Below, in pieces: positions 20,193-30,273 of a stretch of 64,000 nt of DNA (position 1 is its first letter; each line of letters starts with the position of its first letter). The DNA is from Diploptera punctata (Eukaryota; Arthropoda; Insecta; Blattodea; Blaberidae). The notes beneath the pieces were generated by a model. It was not told where the DNA came from and did no database searches. It worked only from the letters and a program-made list of their open reading frames with translations. The DNA is taken from assembly GCA_030220185.1 (NCBI GenBank), contig JASPKZ010010276.1, positions 470,501-534,500 of the forward strand, written 5' to 3'. Both the position numbers and the translations under genes were made by a program.

Positions 20193-20521
20193 GCTGTGGT
20201 CTCGAGGTAGCGTGCTGCCTTGTCACGCAGCGGGCCCGGGTTCGATCCCCGGTCGGGGCAGTTTTTCTGGGTGAGGTTTTTATCGGGGTTTTTCCTCACA
20301 TGTAAGACAAATGTCAGGAAAACTTTAAGGCCCAAACGGTCCCCGAAATCATATGGCCATCATCCTTACCATTAGCATTATCATCATCATCCTTCACCGG
20401 TGTGGAAAGCAACGGGAAGCTACCACACCTACACAATTCCCTAGTAAAGCTGCAAGCATAGCATGAAAATGCTATGATTGCAGTGAAGGACCTGCCTTCG
20501 GGCAGAATTACTATGGATGGA
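20193..20521 (+). mobile_element. SINE-1 copy
   Basis: Well-preserved copy with tRNA-like head (CTCGAGGTAGCGTGCTGCC, GGGTTCGATCCCCGG), the body blocks of the family, the terminal hairpin CTGCC-TTCG-GGCAG (20492-20505), AATTACTATGGATGG and a short tail. It splits the CR1-C LINE. Confidence 0.9.
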
Positions 20522-20524
20522 TTC

Positions 20525-21196
20525 TTGCAAGTATCATTCACTTGGATTTTTCAGTCCAGGTACAGTTCCATATAGATACCCAGATTTTTTAGTAGTGAGC
20601 TGTGGGGATGATTTGTCATTTAGGAGAATGGTAGGGATATTTTCATAATTTGTAATGCTTTTTAAACGTCAGTGGCCTATAATTATGCACTGTGTCTTGT
20701 CAGCGTTAAGATTAACTACAATGTACAAACATGTCATGTTTCGCCGACCACTGGGAAATTGAGACTAAGTAACTATTTAATTTGTCTAGTGCGTCATGTT
20801 CATCGTTCGGTTGAGAGAGAATGTAAATTTCAAATCTTCAGCAAACAATAAGTAAAACGTGTTGATATGTCGTTAATATAGATAGAGAACAGTAGTGCTT
20901 CTAACACGGATCCTTGTTGGACGCCATCCTTCAGAGGTAGTGAGGATGTGGAATGATCTGCATTGGATATACATTGCTGGCGATCATGAAGGTAGGGACC
21001 AGCCACTTCACAGAATTTTCCTAAAGATTTAAAGAGCGTAATATAGTTACTAGTATATCAGTGTCAACAGTGTCGAAAGTTTTACTGGAATAAAGGAGAG
21101 TTGACAATGTCATCTGGCCATTGCCCATTGCTTCTCGCGCATCTTCGGTTACGTTAAGAAGAACAGTTGCTGTAATGTGGTCTGTGCTAAAACCTG
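20525..21196 (-). pseudogene. CR1-C LINE, RT core segment
   Basis: The minus strand reads GFSTDHITATVLLNVTEDAR, GQMT, SSKTFDTVDTDILV, then DRQQCISNADHSTS, GVQQGSVLEALLFSIYINDI. These are the RT segments up to the GxxQGS motif. The FADD-like region after it is degraded (TYCLLKI). Confidence 0.7.
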
Positions 21197-21234
21197 CTTC
21201 TCTCCATTTTGAAGAAGACAATTCCTGATGATCA

Positions 21235-21244
21235 CGAATCCATT
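21235..21244 (+). repeat. Target duplication of the solo PLE, left copy
   Basis: CGAATCCATT, repeated at 21671-21680. It brackets the inverted-repeat unit within the R2-like LINE. Confidence 0.8.
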
Positions 21245-21328
21245 ACTTATTTTAGGAATTCTCACTATGAGGTATATTCATTAAGGTAGAATATGTTTAT
21301 CATTCACCTCATATTGTTCTTCTTATTT

Positions 21329-21379
21329 GATTATAAACTAGTTTCGGAACATAGTTTCTGTTCCATCCTCAGTATCATC
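21329..21379 (-). ncRNA. Hammerhead ribozyme motif, left arm
   Basis: Reverse-complement copy of the motif at 21572-21622: stem I strands at 21373-21379 and 21329-21335, core CTGAGGA, stem II GGAAC/GTTCC, GAAA. See the plus-strand copy for details. Confidence 0.75.
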
Positions 21380-21571
21380 ACGACCGTTGTTCTGTCGTCT
21401 TGAAGAGTTGTCCTTCTCTCCTTCCATTGGCTGACTGAAAAACCTCGAAACCGGGTCAAGAAATTAATGAACTTTGAAATTCCCGGTGAGAATGACCTGG
21501 TTTCGAGGTTTTTCAGTCAGCCAATGGAAGGAGAGAAGGACAACTCTTCAAGACGACAGAACAACGGTCGT

Positions 21572-21622
21572 GATGATACTGAGGATGGAACAGAAACTAT
21601 GTTCCGAAACTAGTTTATAATC
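21572..21622 (+). ncRNA. Hammerhead ribozyme motif, right arm
   Basis: Stem I is GATGATA (21572-21578) with TATAATC (21616-21622), 6 of 7 pairs. The core is CTGAGGA (21579-21585). Stem II is GGAAC (21587-21591)/GTTCC (21601-21605). Then comes GAAA (21606-21609), a very short stem III AC/GT, and a cleavage position expected after the T at 21615. This fits the minimal type I hammerheads known from Penelope-like elements. A U between core and stem II and the 2-nt stem III loop are weak points; dimer formation is known to help such forms. Confidence 0.75.
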
Positions 21623-22905
21623 AAATAAGAAGAACAATATGAGGTGAGTGATAAACATATTCTACCTTAACGAATCCATTGATTTGCTGATGTATATCCA
21701 CTGTAGAGAACAATGTATTTTCCTTTATGAGGAAGTTGACTCCAGAGAACTGCTTCTTTGTCTCTTAGTTGTTTCGTAAGTTTTCTTGCATCTGGTAGAA
21801 GACATTCGAGTATTAATATTGATGTCACTAGGTTCAATGTTAAGGTCTCTCACACATTGTAACCTTTCCCCTTTTAGATTTCGGAGAGTAGTACTATATG
21901 AATTATTGTCTTGGTAAAGAAAATGGCAAATGCTGTAATTTTGTTTCCCATGTTGCTCAAAATAAACCAGGTCCTTTATTCCGACGTTCAGTATATAACA
22001 TGCGATCAGGGACATCTATCGGAAGATGTAACATTTCTTTAAGCCCACTTCTCAAACGTTTATCACAATTCACTTTTTTTTTTGGTATTTGATTTGGTGG
22101 TACTGTTTGATACCGCTAACATAGACTTAGAGATATGGAACAAATTAAAACTGTAAATTTCTGATCAGGCTGTAACAGCGGTGAAGTAATGAGAGTTTCA
22201 ATATTATTCCGTAATTTAGTAAGGGTTTGTTTAGAATCAAAAGTTATATGATCTGAAAAGATGACACCTAGATAACTAATAGTTTCAGTGATTTTTTGGG
22301 CACGAATTGCATGCCCATCAAATTGGAGATATTTTTCACATAGTTTACCTTTCTCGATTGAAAACACTGCTGATTGGAAACAATAATTTGAAGGCCTTTC
22401 CTGAAACCTCTGCAGAACTATTCTTGTCAGTTCACTGGCAGCTGCTATATAGTTCCCTATAATCACCGTGTCATCAGTAAAGCTCATAATTGTTAAACGA
22501 GGTTGATCTGGAAGTAATAAGTAACAATATTACCTTGTTGTTGATATTTCTGAGAGTTCATAGAGAATATGATTAGTTGTAATGCTATATAAGGACGGTG
22601 ATAACGGAGAATCTTGTAGAACACCTCGATTGATAGTAATTGGTCTAGTTTTATTTTGATAGGTTTCAATTTGAGTCGTGTTTCCTCCTGAAGATTTAAT
22701 ATTAATTATGATATTTTTAATACACCGACAGTTTGCAATGTGTTCTTAAGATGATTATGTCCTATATTATTAAAGGCTTTACTGATGTCCGAAAAAACTA
22801 TACATACAGACTCTTTCTTTTGTTTTGCTGATTGTAAGATACTATTTAGGATAGATGTATTAATGTGTGTGCATTGAGAATTTATGAAACCTCTCTGATG
22901 TTAAA

Positions 22906-23399
22906 TGAAGGTTATGTGACTACACAGGCGTTTAATAAGGGCTCTAATACTTTTCCACATACCGCTTGCAATAGAAGGGCACAGAGAAAAGTGAACAGTC
23001 ACAAAAAATTCGAAATTGAGTTATTACTGCCAACGTATTGCTTTATAGCTGAAGTACAAGTATATGATTATTCACAGCGTTAAAATGAACGGGATCAGTA
23101 ATATTAAGCGATAAAACAATTGTGTGCAGTAAAAGAATTAATAGAGTTCTTTGAAGCATTACTTAAACGTTAACTATAAAGTACGCAACTTGGTCCATGT
23201 TAAAAATGCATTTATATGATCACTTAGACATTACTGTTACACGTGTAGTGAACAGTATTTTTAATAACATTTAAAATCTGTGAAAGTTATGTTCAAACTG
23301 TTAAAAGTCTGTCCTGTACAATTTACTTCATTAGACTCTCTTCGTTTTTTTTTCTCTGAGCTCTTCAATTGTATTTGGATCAATTATACAGGGAGAGTT
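22906..23399. other. Spacer, no gene recognised
   Basis: AT-rich. A 72-codon frame (22865-23083) overlaps the R2-like fragment edge and has no recognisable motif. Confidence 0.4.
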
Positions 23400-23632
23400 T
23401 TAATTACATCGACAAACTGCAGGGATTTTTACGTCTGGGGGCATCTGAAAAGTATTGTGTATGCTGAACCAGTTCTTGATGTGCATACCCTTCACAGCAT
23501 GTCCACGTCTCCTGTGACGCTATACGGAGAGAGGCCGGATCATGCGAAAGAGTGAGTAATTCCATGATAGGACATGTGAATGCGTGCATTGGATCCCAAG
23601 GAGGCCATTTAGAAGATCTGTTGTGACGTAGA
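23400..23632 (+). pseudogene. Transposase C-terminal fragment (Tc1/mariner-like)
   Basis: The plus strand reads CRDFYVWGHLKSIVYAEPV and, after a frameshift, GHVNACIGSQGGHLEDLL then a stop. The pattern DFxxWGHLKSxVYxxPV ... CIxxxGGHxExLL is the DDE-transposase end seen in insect Tc1/mariner-like elements; the element at 45770-46647 has the same end on the minus strand. The rest of the gene is absent. Confidence 0.6.
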
Positions 23633-23985
23633 TGCGATTATGCTATGTATTGTGTGCCGGGACGATTTGTTGTTGCATGCATACCTTTCATTTCCGGACA
23701 CATGTTCATGGATCTTTTTTTCCTACATTTCCAGTCAGGAATCAGTCCCTGAAGTTTGTCGGTGTAATAACCTATCAACCTGTATTATGATCATACCGCA
23801 ACTTAACGTTTCTAACGTTTTATTAACACATTCAGTACCAGGCACTGAGCAGGGCATTTAAACCCACAGGCCAGCCATTTAAATACCCCAGCTACTCTTC
23901 TCGTGGCACCTCAGAAAATGGACCATTATTCACAAACTGTTAGTCCTAGAAAATTCAAATTTTGTACATATCTAAAGAAGATATC

Positions 23986-24219
23986 CTAGTAGGATTTGAT
24001 GGTGAAATAACTTGGGTGATTGACATCACATGGTATCGGCGTATCAATTTTAGGAAGTGGAAGTTCATCTTCACTTTCACTTTGTGAATCTTCTAATTTA
24101 GGAATCAGTTCATCACCTGAATCATCATTATACAAAATATTCACTAATTCTTCTTCGGTAAAATAGTTTTCTTTCGCCAAAAACAACAGCGCGATAACGA
24201 GAAACATATACGACTGCAT
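23986..24219 (-). CDS. Unidentified acidic ORF, possibly transposase N-terminus
   Basis: 77 codons: a hydrophobic start, then FTEEELVNILYNDDSGDELI and a Ser/Glu/Asp-rich stretch. This loosely resembles the acidic N-terminus of piggyBac-type transposases. No downstream transposase domain or TTAA termini are seen, so the call is tentative. Confidence 0.25.
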   Translation of the reverse strand: MQSYMFLVIALLFLAKENYFTEEELVNILYNDDSGDELIPKLEDSQSESEDELPLPKIDTPIPCDVNHPSYFTIKSY

Positions 24220-25721
24220 TGGAGCCTGGAGGCAAGTTTGGGTGAACTAATTCCATGTGTTGTTTGTTTTAAAAATAAAAGGGGATTTACCAAGGTTAAG
24301 CGTGTCAAACGGGAATAGAAAATGTACATTTACATACCATCTATGATCTCCAAGACATACTAAGCCAACACAATATTTAGGCTCCGAATATAAACGTGGT
24401 CTGTTCGCGCCCGCTCTAAAACGAGTTAACTGACCGACGGCCGCATGCACGATAGTCTCTTTAAACGCCTTTAATGGTTTACGGTACTGAATGTGACACA
24501 TAGCATAATCATCATACTGTCTCGTCTGTATTTTCAATAAGCGCCGTTCTTCTAGTTTTGTAATAGTGAATGCTGTAAAATATAATAAAATAAAATGCAG
24601 AAGGCGTATACCTGAATGTACTTTTCTTTCTTTCAGATTTAGAAGATGCATGAAGGAAACCATTACAGTGTTTAACAGTTACTATTTACTGTCTTGATCG
24701 TGAGTACATTATTTAATAAGACTTTATTAATTTTTTGTACTGAATAATCTGAAGTCAGTTATCCTTCACGGCAATTCATGCTCTTGTAAGTTAAAAAAAG
24801 TGTATTCTTAATCCAGAGTTCAAAATATTTTTCCCGGCAGCTCGTGTCCTTGTAAAGCCCGGGAGAGTTGCAGCATGTAAAAGTAAGTACAAAGGGAGAA
24901 GTTGTACTAAGGTAAACCGAGAGACAAAAAAACAGTTTGATGAGCTAGATATAATGAAATGAGTAATATTACTGATGTTATTACATTGTATGAACTTCAT
25001 GATCTATAATAATGATGACATGATTTACTTAAGAGAGTGAAGTGAGGTAATTAATTATAAATGTATTCTAAACAAACGGCGAAATTATAGCATCATACAC
25101 CTTCATGCAATGGTATTAACTTTGACATTTTTAAAGATGTATGTAATGAACTAGTAATGAATATATTAAAAGTTGAAAAGAGGCAGTGTATTTGACCACT
25201 AATTCTATAAATTTAAACATCTGTTTTGATTCTAAACATAAATACAATTTTTGTTTTGTGTTCTGAAAAAAGAATACTATAAGCATTTATTACCCCTCAA
25301 TACATATCTGGGTTCCAGCGGAAAATATATACATCCGAATTTTGAGATTATTTTTTGTTTAAAGTAAACCTTATACGTACACGTCTAACAATAAAACAGA
25401 AAAAATGTACACACCATGCATAAACAAAACAGAAAAAAATTAGCATTATTTCTCATTCATCTCTGTTATTTTAAATTGCAAAATAGCATCGGCTTGTTAG
25501 ATTCTACAGAACACTGAGTAATGTTCTTTTTTCTTTGCGCGTTAATACATGAGTTATAGGGTGTTAATAAACTCATATATTACGAACGTTATCGTAAATT
25601 GATTAGTTTACGCAGGAAATAGTTTAGGCAAAGACAAATTGGTTATACAGTTTATTAAAAAATAGATACTTCTGAATTATTTAATTATGTTAGGAAGGGG
25701 AAAGTTAGTGCACACCTTAAT
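24220..25721. other. Unassigned region
   Basis: A 138-codon minus frame (24247-24663) has no domain I recognise. The rest is AT-rich with no repeat boundaries seen. Confidence 0.4.
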
Positions 25722-25734
25722 AATGAACAATTTA
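25722..25734 (+). repeat. Probable target duplication of the PLE, left copy
   Basis: AATGAACAATTTA, repeated at 27022-27034. It lies just outside the long inverted repeats. Confidence 0.65.
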
Positions 25735-25778
25735 ATAATTAAATTAATGTTTTTATTACCTCACCTCATATCTTTTTT

Positions 25779-25823
25779 CTTCTATACTGCAGTTTCGGAG
25801 CTTATCTCCATCGTCAGTAGCCT
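25779..25823 (-). ncRNA. Hammerhead ribozyme motif, left arm of PLE
   Basis: Reverse complement of the motif at 26889-26935 with identical sequence through the core. The core complement TCGTCAG lies at 25811-25817. Confidence 0.7.
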
Positions 25824-25958
25824 CTGGTCGACCGGTGTTATGTCGTTTCTTGGCGGTTTCCTTCTTACTTCTGTCGGTGGACCGATGAACCTCTGGATTA
25901 GGTCAAAATTTGCGGGAGTTTCAAAATTCATGAGTTTTTCTTTTTTGTTTTTTTACAA

Positions 25959-26792
25959 ATAGAAGATGCCTTAAAACTCCTGAACCTTCAGAGCAAAACT
26001 GTAAAATTCACAATGGAAACTGAAACTGAAAGACAAATTTCATTTTTGGATCTAACCCTAACTAGAAACGAAAAAAACAAAATAGAATTTGGAATATACA
26101 GAAAGAACACACATAAAGATAACTACATTAAGGCATCAGGATTCAACCATTTCGCTCACAAAGAAGCTGTATTCAATAGCCTAACACACAGATTGGTGAA
26201 TGTACCCCTGAACCGTGAAAAATATGAAAAAGAAAAAGAATACATAATTAAAGTAGCAATAGAAAATGGTTATGAAGAGAACATGGTACACAAGAAAATA
26301 AATAAGTTTAAAAGGCAAAAACTTATCAATGAAAGCACACTTAAAAAACAAACAGAAGAGAACATAAAATTCAAAAAATTCATTTACCATCCTTTAAAAC
26401 ACCACAAGTTCCAGAAAATGTTCAAAGAAGTTTAACATTCGATTGGCCCCAAAGAATGAATACAGCCTAAACAGATAATTAAAACCAACAAAAATGAAAA
26501 TATTGAAGAAGAATACAAATCAGGAATATATCAGATCAAATGTAAGGATTGTGACAAAATCTATATAGGAAAAACAAAAATAAATTTAAAAACCAGATTG
26601 AAAGAGCACCTTAGAAATGTATTAAAGGGTGAAGTGGACAAGTCAGCTGTAGCAGCCCATGCTTGGTCTGAAAAACATTTAATTGATACAGAAGCCAGCC
26701 TAATCAAACAAACAGATAAACAGAAAGAACTCACGGTCTGGGAAAAAATCCACATCCAAAAAAAACAAAAAAGAAAAACTCATGAATTTTGA
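25959..26792 (+). pseudogene. PLE polyprotein end: RT C-terminus plus GIY-YIG endonuclease
   Basis: One frame runs from 25959 to 26792 with stops at 26433 and about 26457. The first part (LKLLNLQSKTVKFTMETE, ISFLDLTLTRN, FGIYRKNTHKDNYI, FNHFAHKEAVFNSLTHR) is the C-terminal end of a Penelope-type reverse transcriptase. The last part (SGIYQIKCKDCDKIYIGKT, LKTRLKEHL, AVAAHAWSEKH) is the GIY-YIG nuclease, with the CxxC pair between GIY and YIG characteristic of PLEs. The nuclease cuts target DNA to prime reverse transcription. The catalytic RT domain is absent and the stops make it non-functional. The reading ends in MNFE-type codons inside the right arm. Confidence 0.85.
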
Positions 26793-26888
26793 AACTCCCG
26801 CAAATTTTGACCTAATCCAGAGGTTCATCGGTCCACCGACAGAAGTAAGAAGGAAACCGCCAAGAAACGACATAACACCGGTCGACCA

Positions 26889-26935
26889 GAGGCTACTGAC
26901 GATGGAGATAAGCTCCGAAACTGCAGTATAGAAGA
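26889..26935 (+). ncRNA. Hammerhead ribozyme motif, right arm of PLE
   Basis: Core CTGACGA (26896-26902), stem II GGAG (26904-26907)/CTCC (26913-26916), GAAA (26917-26920), stem III AC with GT around a TGCA loop, and cleavage expected after GTA (A at 26928). Stem I begins CTA (26893-26895)/TAG (26929-26931). Compared with the motif at 21572, stem I and II sequences differ yet still pair. It should cut the PLE transcript within its terminal repeat. Confidence 0.75.
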
Positions 26936-27034
26936 AAAAAGATATGAGGTGAGGTAATAAAAACATTAATTTAATTATTAAATTAAACCTCATAGTGTTC
27001 TTTCCCTGTGAAAGTTAAATAAATGAACAATTTA

Positions 27035-28120
27035 TTAAATAATATGTATATAATTTATTGTCATGGATTAGATAACGGCAAGTTAGTGTATAACATGTTA
27101 GTTTACAATTTATTGAATAATATTTTTATGAAGTATTTTACCGCTGATAATTTTCGAGAATTTCATACTTTGATATTTTGATTATACGTATCGACTATCG
27201 ATTCTATAAACCAAACATTTTGTAAGATTCTGCATTGTGTGGAAAAGTATGTTATTATATTTCTAGTCCTTAGCTATGTAATTTTCGAAACTTATTACTG
27301 TAATTTTCTTTAAATACAGTATATCTTTAATTTCAGTTCTTACCCTGGACTAACATTTGATTATTATCAATATTGACTTCATAACCAATTGGCATCTACA
27401 TTTTTGAGGCAAAATAGAAATTACTGCTTTATAATGATTATTTTTCTGATTTGTTTGTGTATCATCCGGAAATGATTTGACTGTTTAATTTTAATGCCCC
27501 ATAGATTCATTTTAAAACAAAAATAATCTTGAAATTCGGTAATCCAGTTATTACGTAACTGAATTAAAACTATATATAATCATATTCAAAATAAACTGTT
27601 TTGTTCTACGAATTTTGTCTATATACTCTTGTATACACTGTATAAGTTAGAATCTGCATTACGTACCTTGTAACAGCTATTTTTAAATTTAAATTTGTCT
27701 TAGCATAAATTTATTTCCCTGTTTAAATAATTAAATATTCATAATTTTGTTACAACGGAGATACCTAGAAATGGAAAAAACGTAAAGTGTTCATTCGAAA
27801 GAATATAAAACCATGCTAAAAAGAACTGATTTCTATACTTTTAGAATGCTATTTTTTCTGAAATTTTAGATTATTGTTATCGTTATTTAATTATGAGAGT
27901 ATAAGTTATTAGTGGATAGATGGCAGAATACTATTTGTTTACGTTTCGATTAAATTTGATGTCCTTTTATTTACCCGGACACCTGGATTAACAAAAACGA
28001 ATGGAATATTAACATTAATCAGCAATAAAGAAAAACATGTTTAAATGTATAACATCTACATTAACACAAATATATTTTTATATTGAAGTATACAATTTAA
28101 TTCAATATATTGTATCCAGA
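27035..28120. other. AT-rich stretch, no gene seen
   Basis: Nothing recognisable on either strand. Confidence 0.5.
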
Positions 28121-28225
28121 GTAATTCTGCCCGAAGGCAGGTCCTTCACTGCAATCATAGCAGTTCCATGCTATGTTTGCAGCTTTGCTAGGGAATTGTG
28201 TAGGTGTGGTAGCTTCCCGTTGCTT
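28121..28225 (-). mobile_element. SINE-1 3' fragment
   Basis: Only the last 105 bp are present: on the minus strand AAGCAACGGGAAGCTACCAC, CCCTAGCAAAGCTGCAAAC and the CTGCC-TTCG-GGCAG hairpin then AATTAC. The head and body are missing. Confidence 0.85.
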
Positions 28226-29190
28226 TATTATAACTGAAAATGAAATGTCAAAAATTGTTAATCAAACATATGCAATCTCTTGTTTGAAAATCAAAGGTCT
28301 AGAATGTTCGGAATGGGAAGTAAAAATGAGAGAAACAAAAAAAATTGAATATTTTTCAATTAACTTATTAAATAAAGTATCCAGTCCAAAATATCACTAA
28401 AGAAGTCACTCCACTTTGGGGTGCTGAATTATAAGACGAAGGCGAGGATACCTAATAGGTTACATTATAGCGTACGTTGAACTTCGACAATGTAATGATG
28501 ACATCCCAATACCGCCGCTGTCAGCATTATCGCCACATTAAGAAAACTATTGTCAACTTGAACCACGTTGGGTTCATTATATTGGGCACCAACATTATTT
28601 TAAATACACTATTCGGAAAACTCTGCCATCATAATGTGTCAATTTTTAAAGAGCGTGACAAATATGTCGATTTTAATTGCAACTAAAAGTAAGGCACGGT
28701 AGATCGAAGTAAGATAACTACAGGTTCTCCAGACTTCAAAATAGCATTCATCGGGTTTCACGATGGCCAGTGTTGATCCTATGACGACGAGCACTGGGCA
28801 GAGCGCCCATCTTCAATGAGCCCTTCGTCATTGCTGACGGTTAAAGGTGTTCGGCACTAAATGGACGGATGGTAATGGTAATTATGACGACGACGGTGAC
28901 CACCTCTTCTCATCTGTTCGTTGTTGCGTTTTTTGTTTTCATGAGGACCTAGGCGTAGCAGTCCCGCATCAGATGTCCAACTTCCCGCAATTCCAGCAGG
29001 ACTTGTAGTGACGTAAATATCAAGCGTTTGTGAAATGGTGCTTCATCTACTCAACAACACTTAATTTGCGATATATTGGAGCTTTTGTGGTTGTTTCTGT
29101 TAGCACTTGAATGCTGTGCTTCTCTTGTAATTGAGGAAGAAAATAAATTTGTAACTTCTTTGATAGAATTATGTAATAAGAACAGATAAG
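28226..29190. other. Unassigned region
   Basis: Short frames at 28477-28686 and nearby have no recognisable motif. The stretch 28730-29000 is richer in GC than its surroundings but shows no repeat ends. Confidence 0.4.
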
Positions 29191-29194
29191 TATC

Positions 29195-29425
29195 TTAGAC
29201 TGAAAAGAGAAGAACACGTGACAAAAATGGGAAATGAAAGAAGGGCATTTTGAGTTTTTGTAGAAAAAGAGGCCAGTAGGTAGGTAGTAATATTAACTAT
29301 GATCTTAGTGTGGCGAGTATTACGGGAAATGATCGGAAATCATTAACTCAGGATAGTAATTCTTGGAGAGTTTATGTCCGCACGCCATGAACCTCGGGGT
29401 ATGATAATGCATGTGAGTTAGTTAG
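29195..29425 (+). pseudogene. RTE-B LINE, decayed 3' fragment
   Basis: It is recognisable by KMGNERRAF, a degraded GKPEG to NYDL region, and an end matching the family (CATGAACC, GATAATGCATGTGAGTTAGT). Many indels show it is old. Confidence 0.65.
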
Positions 29426-29574
29426 ATTTCTTAGAATTAGTATATAGTATTCAGCAAACTCCAACAAAAAGGGATAATCTCATAGTGGATTTATTTCCTG
29501 GCAATGTTTACTGCAATTTTTTCCCTTCTCTTCATTTTCATTATGCATCCATACAATTGTATCATAACCTTTTA

Positions 29575-30273
29575 AGGGGGGTGATGGGTGAAAAATTGAC
29601 CATTTGAGATCAAATGGCATTTTTTGTACTAAACAAAAGCCTGTACCCCCTAATGTATATGTTGGCAAAGTTTCAGAGGCCTATGACGCTTCTAAGTGCC
29701 CTAAAGTGCTAATTAAGCCTGTATGTTACATTTTGTATTTAAACTGCATGCAAATATTTAAACCTGTTTTACCACACTTTTATTTTCATTACACATTTGT
29801 ACATTCTAAATTGAATGGAATTCATAAATTTCATCCTAGAAGGTTCAAACTTTTACTGTATGTCCTAAAAACAACGAGTAACAAAATAGTGCGTGGGTGT
29901 CATAATTGAAGTAGTATTTTAAGCAATAAAAAAATAAAATGCATGCAATAATTAATTTCCTTTTGTAATTCCACGTGTGAGGTACATTTTTTTCTCCTTT
30001 GTATTCACATTATAAGAATTCTAATGCATGATTTTTTCTAAATATTTAGGGATCTTGTAAAAAGAGTAGACATTTTGATAAAAATTGTGGAACCATTTTA
30101 ATTATAATACATGCAAATGTTTGAATATAATATTTAATCACTCATAAAATAAATGTCTCACAAGAATGAAACTTAACCACATCATTATGTATCATATATT
30201 GAATGTTTGTACAAAAACGAAAGTCTCTAGCTCAAAAAATGTAGAAAATAGAAATTTCATCCATCACCCCCCT
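29575..30273. mobile_element. TA-flanked MITE-like element
   Basis: The termini AGGGGGGTGATGGGTGAAA (left) and, reversed, AGGGGGGTGATGGATGAAA (right) form inverted repeats of about 19 bp. Both ends are flanked by TA (29573-29574 and 30274-30275), as expected for Tc1/mariner-type insertions. The 699-bp interior has a 101-codon plus frame (29604-29909) without known motifs. It is probably non-autonomous. Confidence 0.65.

Larger units (their letters stand above)
14513..21196 (-). mobile_element. CR1-C LINE split by four insertions
   Basis: Read on the minus strand, pieces of one CR1/Jockey-like element occur in order: the RT core (21196-20525: VTEDAREAMGNGQMT, SSKTFDTVD, GVQQGSVLEALLFSIYINDI), the C-terminal part (20192-19839: DLPDKFVFNLRRYDH, SPSFEALSWLYLNDR), the tail (16553-16274: IPQHR, SYTI) and the 3' UTR end (14655-14513). 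Between them lie SINE-1 (20193), full-length RTE-B (16554), truncated RTE-B (15034) and SINE-2 (14656). Three of these have target duplications made of CR1-C sequence. Frameshifts and stops make it a pseudogene. Its 5' edge abuts the R2-like LINE at about 21196. Confidence 0.75.
21245..21670. mobile_element. Solo PLE inverted pair with two hammerhead motifs
   Basis: Two nearly identical arms of about 180 bp (about 21276-21455 and 21491-21666) in inverted orientation flank about 35-45 bp. The right arm reads on the plus strand like the end of the PLE at 25735: AATGAACTTTGAAATTCCCG corresponds to its AATTTTGAAACTCCCG, and both lead through CGAGG or CAGAGG to a hammerhead motif and then TATGAGGTGA. 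Only the last codons and 3' end of a PLE remain. The 10-bp target duplication shows that it inserted as a unit. Confidence 0.75.
21200..22905 (-). pseudogene. R2-like LINE fragment, split by a PLE
   Basis: The minus strand shows RT motifs (SDISKAFNNIGH, SFTDDTVIIG with TDD in place of ADD) and the typical downstream blocks YLGVIFSDHITFDS, LITSPLLQPDQKF, LHLPIDVPDRMLYTERRNKG and RDLNIEPSDI. On the far side of the PLE it continues NQWIRDHQELSSSKWREA, so one LINE was split at 21235-21680. Frameshifts separate the blocks. The LPxDxPDxMLY block and the tail suggest an R2/NeSL-type LINE. It is truncated at both ends. Confidence 0.7.
25735..27021 (+). mobile_element. Penelope-like element with inverted terminal arms
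   Basis: Arms of about 220 bp (about 25735-25955 and 26762-26985) are near-perfect reverse complements. The middle codes for a PLE protein end. The right arm continues the coding strand (last codons, hammerhead motif, TATGAGGTGAGG). The left arm is a reversed copy of that same 3' end. PLE copies with reversed terminal duplications are a known feature of the family. The N-terminal RT is missing, so the element cannot move on its own. Confidence 0.85.

Noticed and set aside
20193..20262. tRNA gene at SINE-1 heads
   Set aside because: The head recurs in all SINE-1 copies that keep their 5' end and is always followed by the same body; cloverleaf pairing is poor.
24247..24663. Host gene exon on the minus strand
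   Set aside because: 138 open codons but no recognised domain, no supporting neighbouring exons and biased composition; left as unassigned.
25959..26792. Bacterial or phage GIY-YIG homing endonuclease
   Set aside because: The adjoining RT C-terminus, CxxC between GIY and YIG, and terminal hammerheads identify a Penelope-like element.
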